Shown piece after piece: positions 1 to 64,000 of a DNA stretch of 64,000 nt. The DNA is from Sabellastarte sp. h YS-2021 (Eukaryota; Annelida; Polychaeta; Sabellida; Sabellidae), in assembly GCA_964017235.1 (NCBI GenBank), contig OZ024933.1, positions 96,191,432 through 96,255,431 of the forward strand, given 5' to 3'. Numbering within the stretch: position 1 is the stretch's first letter; every line of letters starts with the position of its first letter. Made by a program: the position numbers and the translations under genes. The notes beneath the pieces are model-generated. The model searched no databases. It was not told the DNA's origin and saw nothing but the letters and a program-made list of their open reading frames with translations.

Positions 1-50
1 TTTGTTTTCAGAGCAACACTTTTTTCTCAAGTGTCACAAAATTCAAATAT

Positions 51-1708
51 TTGTGTTTTTTCACAACTACCTACCACACTCGGTTCCTTATGGATCCTCC
101 CCTTAATACTGGTACTTCAGTTTCTTCTGGTTTGTGTTTCTCCACCTTGCCTTCGGGCTTACAGCCTAGTATGACTTCTTTAGAAGCATGCACTAGTTGG
201 CTGCTGGGGGTTAGTCAATCCCCACCGGTGGAGTCACGTCCAGTGACTGGTGTGCCTTTACCCCCACAACCCTGTGTAATGTCATCTTGGTCTGTGAATT
301 CTTCGAATTCTTTGGGTAGACAGATTTCCCAGCAACCGGTTTCTGTGGGTAACTTTGTTCCCTCAGCTCAGCCTATTTAGGCTGTTCCGGTGCCGGCAGG
401 CTATCATGTTTATGACCAATCATTTCACAGGCCCCCTTATCAGCCTCAGGCTGATTTTTTCAATACTTTCTCATCTTTCATGACTACCTTGTTAGATAGG
501 GTTCAGGGTATTGTTACCCCTGCTATTACTCAACAGCCAGTTTCTTCCTGTCAGGATCTGTCGCAACCTTCGGGTGTGAACGTGGATGACTCTCAGGACT
601 CACTTCAGTCTCAGTCTCAGGTTTATCTTGAGGCTGAGCTGCAGGTCGTACATTCAATGTCAAACATCCCTTACGTCCAGTCAGTCAATAGGGACTACAG
701 GGAGGCCTTAGACTCTGTCTTTGAGGTCTTATCAGATAAGATCTCCAGGTCTTCGGTTCAGAATCACGATCCTGAGGATTGCTCGGAGCTCTACCCCAAC
801 CAATCAAAGTCCTCACCCATGAGTCTCCCCATCAGTTCTAGACCAAGGAGTTCCTTCAAGATGGCTGATGCTTATCTATCTGATTTGCATTCACACTCTT
901 CTAATGTGGGAGCTTCCCAAACTAAGTTGAGGAAGTTGGGAATTTTCCCAAACAAACCCTTAAAGCTTAGTTTTGCCAGGTACAAACCCATGGCTTCTGA
1001 TGTTTGGTCTGATCTTTTGAAAGATCCGGATCAGGGGTCAGGTTTGCCATCTCCTATAAAGGAGATTTCTTGTCCAGGAATATAGCTCATGCCTTGGAGA
1101 AGAGTCTCAGGTCAGATTTAATGATTCTGAATTCCCTGGACTTCTTTCGAGAGGCTTTGTCGGTCAATCATACCAGCTTAGTGAAGTTGGTTGACCAAAG
1201 TGAGTCTAACCTTTCTCTGGACATTCAGCAGGCCTTGGATGTCAATTCTTTGCTGATCAATCAGGTGAAGTTTCACTTAATTGATTTGTTGGCTTCCATC
1301 ACCCATTCTATCTCTACTGTGACCTTGGCAAGGAGGGATTCCTTTCTCTCTACAGTCCCTAAACATGTGCCAGATCATATTGTTAGGGAGCTTAGGTCTC
1401 ATCCTATCTATGGTCCTTCTCTCTTTGGTGAATCTGCCTTGAAGGCTATTCATTCCCATACTAAAGAGTATAAACAGGAACAGTTCCAGTCTGTCCTGAC
1501 TAAAGGAGTGTTCAAACAACTTTCTGCTTCTGCATCCAGGGGCAAGTCTTTCAAAAGACAAAAATCCCAAGATAGGGATTCTCAAGATAGGAAAGTTCAG
1601 AAGGGTTCTACTTCTGGTTCTGGTTCCTTTCGAGGTTCCAATAAACCACGTGGTGGAAAGTCTTCCAGGGGTAGGGGCAAAAAGCCCCAACCTCAATCTC
1701 AACAATGA
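51..1708 (+). pseudogene. gag-like ORF1 of DIRS-A, broken
   Basis: The reading frame from 51 meets a TAG at 378-380, resumes in the same frame at about 390-1085, then continues in another frame from about 1070 to 1708. The first part is Ser/Pro/Gln-rich. The second part has a helical section including NSLDFFREAL and RRDSFL, and ends in a basic Gly/Ser/Arg tail (KPRGGKSSRGRGKK). This is typical of DIRS gag-like proteins, which are thought to bind nucleic acid. One in-frame stop and one frameshift make it unlikely that a single protein is still produced. Its 3' end overlaps the RT frame. Confidence 0.7.
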
Positions 1709-2108
1709 TGTCCTACAGGAGGTAAGAGTGCCCTTGGAACTCTCCAAGGTTCCACTCATACCTCCAGACCCTACCACTTTGCCAGTGGGAGGTCGACTGG
1801 GTTATTTCCATCTCAATTGGAAGTTTCTAGGGGCCCATCCTTCTGTTATCAAGTTCAGAAGGGTTCTACTTCTGGTTCTGGTTCCTTTCGAGGTTCCAAT
1901 AAACCACGTGGTGGAAAGTCTTCCAGGGGTAGGAGCAAAAAGCCCCAACCTCAATCTCAACAATGATGTCCTACAGGAGGTAAGAGTGCCCTTGGAACTC
2001 TCCAAGGTTCCACTCATACCTCCAGACCCCACCACTTTGCCAGTGGGAGGTCGACTGGGTTATTTCCATCTCAATTGGAAGTTTCTAGGGGCCCATCCTT
2101 CTGTTATC
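1593..2108 (+). repeat. tandem duplication, 2 x 258 bp
   Basis: Bases 1593-1850 are repeated at 1851-2108 with only two mismatches that I could see (ggggc/ggagc and cctac/cccac). The unit covers the basic gag tail, the gag stop and the start of the RT frame. Because 258 is 86 codons, the RT frame stays open and simply gains 86 residues, while gag ends at the first of two stop codons. The near identity means a recent duplication or an assembly artefact. Confidence 0.95.
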
Positions 2109-3668
2109 AAGACCCTGGAATTTCGACTTCAACTTCCAATAGGTTCAGTTCGAATTCCTTTATCCAGGGTTCCTTTGATAAACAGCCAGTATTCTTCCCT
2201 AGAGAAGAATGTAGTTCTTTGTGAAGCTGTTGTGGATATGCTGCTCAAAGGAGCAATCCAGGAGGTCAGGGATTCTTCATCCCTGGCTTTCTACAGCAGA
2301 CTTTTCCTTGTGGCAAAGAAGACTGGAGGATGGAGGCCAGTAATAGATTTGAGTCATTTAAATCTTTATCTGGACTTTCCCACTTTCAGGATGGAAACTA
2401 CTCAGTCCATCAGAAACTCCCTTCAAGTTGGCCAGTGGACAACTTCTCTGGACCTCAAGGATGCATACTTCCACATTCCCATGGCTCCTTCGGTTCACAA
2501 ACTGCTCAGGTTTCAAGTCTTGGGCAAGTTGTATCAGTTTGTGACTATGCCTTTTGGCCTAGCCACAGCTCCCAGGGAATTCACTACCTTAGTCAAGGAA
2601 GTGAAAAGGATGGCCTTGAGGTTGGGCATCTCAGTTCACATGTACCTAGACGATTGGCTTATCAAAGCCAACAGTTGTCAGAAGGCTCATTCTGCAACTC
2701 TAACTTTGTTGGAGTTGACTCACAAGCTGGGGCGGATTGTAAACAGGGAGAAGTCAGACTTGCTTCCAAAGCAAGTTTTCACCTTCCTGGGTCAGGTTTT
2801 CGACCTGTCCAAGGGGGTTTGTTATCCTACAGAGGCCAGGGTCCTGTCCATTCAGGAGGCTATTCATTCTCTGCTTTTCAACCCCCTTACTACTCCATGC
2901 CAGGTTATGCACCTTTTGGGTCTACTAGCCTCTACAGAGAAGTTAGTACCTCAGGGTCGCCTTCATATGCAACACCTTCAATTTCATCTCAGGAGGAATT
3001 ACAATTGCCACCTGAAAGGTGCCCTGGATTCTCTATTCTCCTTGGACCCTTCAGTGAAGGTTCATCTAAGGTGGTGGTTACTGAGGAACAATGTCATGGC
3101 GCAAGCTCCACTGCACCCACCCAAATATGTAACATCCATTTACACGGATGCCTCAGCTCAGAGTTGGGGAGCTCATTGTGCTCATATGATTGCCCAAGGT
3201 CATTGGTCGACTCAGCAGTCCAAACTGCACATCAATGTTCTGGAGCTCAAAGCTGTGCTCCTGGCTCTCAAGACTTTTGTCCCTCAGTTATCCCTTCATC
3301 AAAGGATTATTCAGGTAGCCTCAGACAACACAACTGTCTGTGCTTACATAAACAAACTAGGGGGCAGTCGCTCCTGGGACATGTTTGCCCTGACTTGGCA
3401 CCTGTTTGCCTTTTGTCGCAAGAACAAGGTTGTTCTTACAGCAAGACACGTTCCAGGGGTCATGAATCTTGTGGCAGACCAACTCTCCAGGTCTCAACAG
3501 ACCCTTCATACAGAGTGGTCTCTCAATCCCAAGATCCTCAGGTGGTTGTCACAAATAGACTTCCAACCTCAGATAGATCTTTTTGCAACAAGATTCAATC
3601 ACAAGCTTCCCCAGTATGTTTCTCCAGTGCCAGATCCCAAGGCTCTGGCAGTAGTGTCCTGGAGATGA
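1650..3668 (+). CDS. Reverse transcriptase-RNase H ORF of DIRS-A
   Basis: Residues 1-170 are two copies of an 86-residue leader created by the tandem duplication. The RT domain follows, with an RPVIDLSHLN segment, the first catalytic Asp in LDLKDAYFHIPM, PFGLATAP, and the YLDDWL box at about 2641-2658. The RNase H domain starts near IYTDASAQSWGAH (about 3136), then LELKAVLLAL, ASDNTT and RHVPGVMNLVADQLSR, so the acidic active-site residues are present. The frame ends at 3666-3668, inside a conserved downstream segment that continues in another frame. The start at 1650 is the first ATG of the open frame and lies inside the gag tail, as expected for overlapping DIRS ORFs. Confidence 0.85.
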   Translation: MVESLPGVGAKSPNLNLNNDVLQEVRVPLELSKVPLIPPDPTTLPVGGRLGYFHLNWKFLGAHPSVIKFRRVLLLVLVPFEVPINHVVESLPGVGAKSPNLNLNNDVLQEVRVPLELSKVPLIPPDPTTLPVGGRLGYFHLNWKFLGAHPSVIKTLEFRLQLPIGSVRIPLSRVPLINSQYSSLEKNVVLCEAVVDMLLKGAIQEVRDSSSLAFYSRLFLVAKKTGGWRPVIDLSHLNLYLDFPTFRMETTQSIRNSLQVGQWTTSLDLKDAYFHIPMAPSVHKLLRFQVLGKLYQFVTMPFGLATAPREFTTLVKEVKRMALRLGISVHMYLDDWLIKANSCQKAHSATLTLLELTHKLGRIVNREKSDLLPKQVFTFLGQVFDLSKGVCYPTEARVLSIQEAIHSLLFNPLTTPCQVMHLLGLLASTEKLVPQGRLHMQHLQFHLRRNYNCHLKGALDSLFSLDPSVKVHLRWWLLRNNVMAQAPLHPPKYVTSIYTDASAQSWGAHCAHMIAQGHWSTQQSKLHINVLELKAVLLALKTFVPQLSLHQRIIQVASDNTTVCAYINKLGGSRSWDMFALTWHLFAFCRKNKVVLTARHVPGVMNLVADQLSRSQQTLHTEWSLNPKILRWLSQIDFQPQIDLFATRFNHKLPQYVSPVPDPKALAVVSWR

Positions 3669-3930
3669 ATTGGTCCGGACTTAATCTCTACTCCTTCCCT
3701 CCTACAGCTCTTTGTCCACTTGTGGTAAAAAAGTTAATCAACTCTCAGAGCTGCAGGATGCATCTTGTGGCTCTTCTCTGGGAAACCAAAGAGTGGCTTC
3801 AAGATCTATTGGCACTGTCAATAAGAAGACCAGTCACTCTTCCTCTAAAAGAAAATCTCTTAAAGCAACCTCATCTCATCAAAATCTAAGGAGTCTAAAC
3901 CTTCATGCCTTTTGGCTGAAGTCTACTTAG
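3540..3930 (+). pseudogene. Post-RNase H domain of DIRS-A, frameshifted
   Basis: After RNase H the protein has IDLFATRFNHKLPQYVSPVP, a segment found in DIRS1-like polyproteins where a methyltransferase-like region usually lies. The frame shifts near 3663: the homologous continuation (NWSGLNLYSFPPTAL, LLKQPHLIK) reads in a second frame to about 3886, and SLNLHAFWLKST reads in a third frame to 3930. DIRS-B carries the same segment in one frame at 9059-9571, which is how I identified the two shifts. Confidence 0.65.
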
Positions 3931-4200
3931 AGAAAAAAGGGGTTTCTCAGGAAGTGACTAATAGGATTTTGAGTCCTATTAGAAAGTCTTCTAAATCAGT
4001 GTATGAAGCAAAGTGGAACGGCTTCTGCACTTGGTGTGAGGAACATGGCTTCTCTGCCATACACCCTACTGTCCCCATCATGGCTGAGTTTTTCTTATTT
4101 CTTTTCTCTGAGAAGAAATTACTTCCTCAGACTATAGAGGGATATATAAGTTGGGTTCTAATAAGGAGCTCAAAAGACTCATTCAGAGCTTTCCTATTTT
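3912..4200 (+). pseudogene. Tyrosine recombinase of DIRS-A, N-terminal part only
   Basis: The frame gives YLEKKGVSQEVTNRILSPI and SVYEAKWNGFCTWCEEHGF, then LLPQTIEGY. This matches the N-terminal core-binding domain of DIRS recombinases (compare the FTGEVAERIAAPQR region of DIRS-B). A few residues further on (ELKRLIQSF, in a shifted frame) the similarity ends and the sequence runs into the 3' repeats. The catalytic Arg, His-x-x-Arg and Tyr are missing, so this copy could not make an active recombinase. Confidence 0.7.
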
Positions 4201-4269
4201 TGTGCACTTTAACCATGGGTGGTTTCCTCCTTAGTCTGTCTTTTTTCCCACCATCCTTCCATGTGGGCA

Positions 4270-4392
4270 TTCAACCCAAGTGTTTTCATATAGTAGAGTA
4301 TATTTACATTTTTATGAAATAAAATTTCATATTTTTAAATGTAAAATGCATTTTTATGAATAAAAATGTATATACTTACCATATGAAAACAG
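4270..4392 (+). repeat. Internal complementary region of DIRS-A
   Basis: The second half (about 4345-4392, gaataaaaatgtatatactt...) is the reverse complement of the right end at about 4621-4660 (catatggtaagtatatacat...). The first half starts with ccaagtgttttcatatagta, a variant of the same edge, and should be complementary to the left end, which is off window. In DIRS1 this region pairs with both ends to form the circular intermediate. Confidence 0.7.
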
Positions 4393-4668
4393 CAAATCAC
4401 CCTCCCGCCTGCCCCGCTTCTAAGACCTTTTTCCAGCATTTATGTTTATTCACAAAAAGAATGAACTATTTCTGTATTAATGCGCATGGCAGAGTGAACT
4501 AGGTCACCAGGGGTCAAAGGGTAGCAAGTATATAGGTTTAAAGAGGGTCTCCCCTCATATTTTAAATTCTATGTATGGTGTACGTGGCGGTCACTGAATG
4601 CCAAGCAAAGCTTACCCAAGTGTTTTCATATGGTAAGTATATACATTTTTATTCATAAAATTTTATTC
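4345..4668 (+). repeat. Right inverted terminal repeat of DIRS-A
   Basis: This block of about 320 bp is itself bounded by inverted copies of an AT-rich edge (gaataaaaatgtatata at the start, tatacatttttattc at the end). The repeat of 'cccaagtgttttcatat' at 4274 and 4615 shows the same edge three times. By analogy with DIRS-B and DIRS-C the element ends at about 4665-4668. Confidence 0.65.
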
Positions 4669-5200
4669 ATTTGTGTCCCTTTAGCAGCTAAGTTCTCATC
4701 TGAAAAGGCCTAAAAAATATCCCATATATTAATGTGATGTATATTCTATCCCACAACTACAGTGGTGAGGGTCAAGTACTTAAATATTATACAAGTTTAA
4801 CATGTTTGTTTGGCATTAGGCCATGGGTCCCTCTGTGAAATAGATGAGGCACAAATTATCATAAGTACACGGTAACCATTGTATCAATTTTATTTTCAAT
4901 CAAACAAAATATAATTTATTATGTAATCTATATTTTAATAGCTAAACATTATGAGGAAAGTAACTGTATTTACACAGAATAAATGCATGTTAATAAATGA
5001 TACTGAGAGAATAGTACTGCCATGTTGCAATGAAAGTGAGGCTATAAAGGGAAATGTCACTGCAATGACAAGGCTATAAAATGTAATGTGCTTTTATATT
5101 ATTATTTGCAAGAATTTATAATCTGTTAACAATTTGTGTATTTTCATTTTAACTTACCAGATTACCTCCACTCAACTTATGTTGCCATTGTACTAACACA
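4669..5200. other. Intergenic AT-rich sequence, no gene seen
   Basis: No open frame of note, no splice-consistent exon and no clear repeat on either strand. It separates DIRS-A from the receptor gene's 3' side. Two TTTATT hexamers (near 4888 and 4914) would be AATAAA on the minus strand, but nothing links them to the receptor transcript. Confidence 0.5.
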
Positions 5201-5500
5201 TGTTACACCGAAACCCGACTGAGTCACAAGTTTATATAAACCATGGAGCACACCTTCAGTTACCATTTAAAAAATTCATCTGCACATGCTCACGGTTCCA
5301 AATTCAGAGGCAAACATTTTCACATTTTAAAACTTCCCCCAGTTGCTCAATGAATGGGACGATAGGCCACTGTATCACAAGTCAGCTTAAGGGCATCAGA
5401 TGGTAGTTGAAGAACAGGGGCCTTTTGTCTAATGCATATAATTGTGGGTTATTTCACCTGTAGTGTGAAAGGAGTATTACCAGTACAGGATCTGTCATAT
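5200..5500. repeat. Dispersed repeat, copy 1
   Basis: This region resembles 49195-49480 in the same orientation: both have 'ccttcagttaccat', a stretch ending 'cattttaaa' followed by a run with 'cactgt.tcaca', then 'catcaga..gtagttgaag' and 'cacctgtagt.tgaa..g.gtatta'. The copies have diverged strongly. The family was not identified. Confidence 0.6.
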
Positions 5501-5707
5501 CTGACAATTAAAGGAAAGAAATTGTTAAGGAAATTCAAACTGGGGCAAGCTTCCAATACCCCAAAATAATGTGCAGGTTTTGTTTTGTATGATAAATGTA
5601 AAAAAATGAGAACTATTAAGAATAAAAGTTTATACTATCACCCAAATCAAATACCAGTATAGTAAAAACTACCCATTGGGAGAAGTTTTCAAAATAAATT
5701 CTTTTGT

Positions 5708-5990
5708 ATGGGCTGGTATTATATCATTGTCAGTGCAAAAAAGCAATCATGTGAGTACCAACTTCATTATCTGGTCAGATCGGATCATCATGTAGCTGCT
5801 CCTACTAAATGGAACATAAACTCTGTCAAACCATCAGAATCCAGGCTAATGTCACTTGAGTTTAGACGACAGCTGAAGACTGGCTTTTACCCTTCCATAG
5901 TCCTCTGACCTGTCTAAGACACCAGTAGTGCCTTAGCGATATCTACATCAATCCAGTGCTTTATAAATACTTACTTATATATTATATATA
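5708..5990 (+). mobile_element. LINE 3' tail remnant (CR1/L2-like)
   Basis: The frame from 5708 reads RSDHHVAAPTKWN, then FRRQLKTGFYPSIVL and a stop. This is the usual C-terminal tail of CR1/L2-type LINE reverse transcriptases (AAP-W-N ... FRR-LKT-F). The following DNA, 'agtgctttataaatacttac', resembles L2-type 3' ends. Everything upstream of the last 60 or so codons is missing, so it is a 5'-truncated dead copy lying beyond the receptor's stop codon. Confidence 0.6.
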
Positions 5991-6193
5991 TATCATTGTC
6001 CTTGCCTTTACAGGCCCTTACAACCCTGATAGAGTTTATGTAACAGTATGATCCACTTTAACTATAATATTTTGTCCACTGTATTCAGTAACAATACATC
6101 TTTGGTTGAGCATTTGGTCTTGAGGTTCTACCCAGCTGATATTCTTGTTCAGGTATTTTTTGGTTACAGTTCTGTTATAAGTAGCAAAAGTGG

Positions 6194-63701
<57,508 letters not shown>

Positions 63702-64000
63702 CTGGAAACAATGCCTTGTGAAAATAATATCTTGTGGAAAAAAGACCTGTATGTTTTCAGTAAATGGGGAATAGGTTTCTTTTCAGAATTTGAATACAGT
63801 TAAAGTTAAGTTACACATACTGTGGATGGGTCATAATATGCATTGTTTATTAGTGTAATAGTGGATATAATGGTGATTATAATAAAGAATTCCAGAATGA
63901 AACTTATGCCTTTTATGCAAGATATCTAATTATAGCCATATTCTTTTACAAGTACTTAGTAAGAATAAAATCCTGAAGAGTAAAACCTGGGTATAAATGA
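63702..64000. other. Sequence upstream of e1, nothing assigned
   Basis: AT-rich and probably intronic. An alternative e1 acceptor at about 63751 (catacag) would lengthen the exon, but I found no family support. Confidence 0.4.

Larger units (their letters stand above)
1..4668 (+). mobile_element. DIRS1-type YR retrotransposon DIRS-A, 5' end off window
   Basis: This is a tyrosine-recombinase retrotransposon with gag-like, reverse transcriptase/RNase H and recombinase regions in the usual DIRS order. The RT keeps a YLDDW catalytic box and the RNase H keeps its acidic residues. The 3' end has the DIRS1 layout: an internal complementary region followed by an inverted terminal repeat. The left terminal repeat lies before base 1. 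The copy is defective: gag has a stop and a frameshift, a 258-bp segment is tandemly duplicated, the region after RNase H is frameshifted, and the recombinase is cut off before its catalytic domain. It lies outside the receptor gene and points towards that gene's 3' end. Confidence 0.88.

Noticed and set aside
1277..2035. Minus-strand open frames over the gag tail of DIRS-A
   Set aside because: They duplicate because the DNA is duplicated, have no motifs and oppose the clear plus-strand coding sequence.
2330..3662. Second long open frame over the DIRS-A RT
   Set aside because: It runs over the RT-RNase H frame without motifs. Only its last part (after about 3663) is real, as the frameshifted continuation of the element protein.

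Overview
The window looks like part of an invertebrate metazoan genome, most likely a lophotrochozoan such as a mollusc. It is AT-rich, has one intron-dense gene and many tRNA-derived SINEs, and carries several tyrosine-recombinase (YR) retrotransposons of the DIRS order. The taxon is an inference; no species was identified.

One host gene, a membrane receptor guanylate cyclase on the minus strand, covers about 6.2-63.7 kb. I could place 22 coding exons whose splice phases all agree. They encode about 978 residues: most of an ANF-receptor type ectodomain, one transmembrane helix, a kinase-homology domain that lacks the catalytic HRD aspartate, a coiled-coil linker, and a guanylate cyclase domain with its metal-binding and guanine-selecting residues intact. 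The N terminus lies beyond the right edge. The ectodomain introns are very large (about 18 kb and 11 kb) because mobile elements fill them.

Layout by region: 1-4.67 kb holds a plus-strand DIRS1-type element (DIRS-A), which lies beyond the gene's 3' end and converges on it. From 4.7 to 6.2 kb there is intergenic sequence with a LINE tail. From 6.2 to 31.7 kb lie exons e22 to e4, with a defective DIRS (DIRS-B, 7.64-12.47 kb) in the intron between e21 and e20, a 43-bp minisatellite at 23.7-24.3 kb and a broken Harbinger-type MADF gene at 26.2-27.5 kb. The intron from 31.7 to 49.7 kb holds a second 43-bp minisatellite inside a small element, a nearly intact YR retroelement (YR-D, about 35.1-41.1 kb), a 1.5-kb transposon full of TTTTACACCCC motifs, and a long foldback element whose right arm is split by a LINE. 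From 49.7 to 52.7 kb lie exons e3 and e2, several SINEs and a 5S-rRNA-like fragment. From 52.7 to 63.6 kb a single intron contains three nested inverted-repeat systems, with a degenerate DIRS (DIRS-C) innermost. Exon e1 is at 63.63 kb.

I did not find a convincing new cellular system. The most informative material is the mobile DNA. Three unrelated DIRS1-type families each keep the terminal inverted repeat plus internal complementary region layout. Exact insertion sites can be read from interrupted repeats and target-site duplications. Two insertions sit within a few bases of splice sites of the receptor gene.
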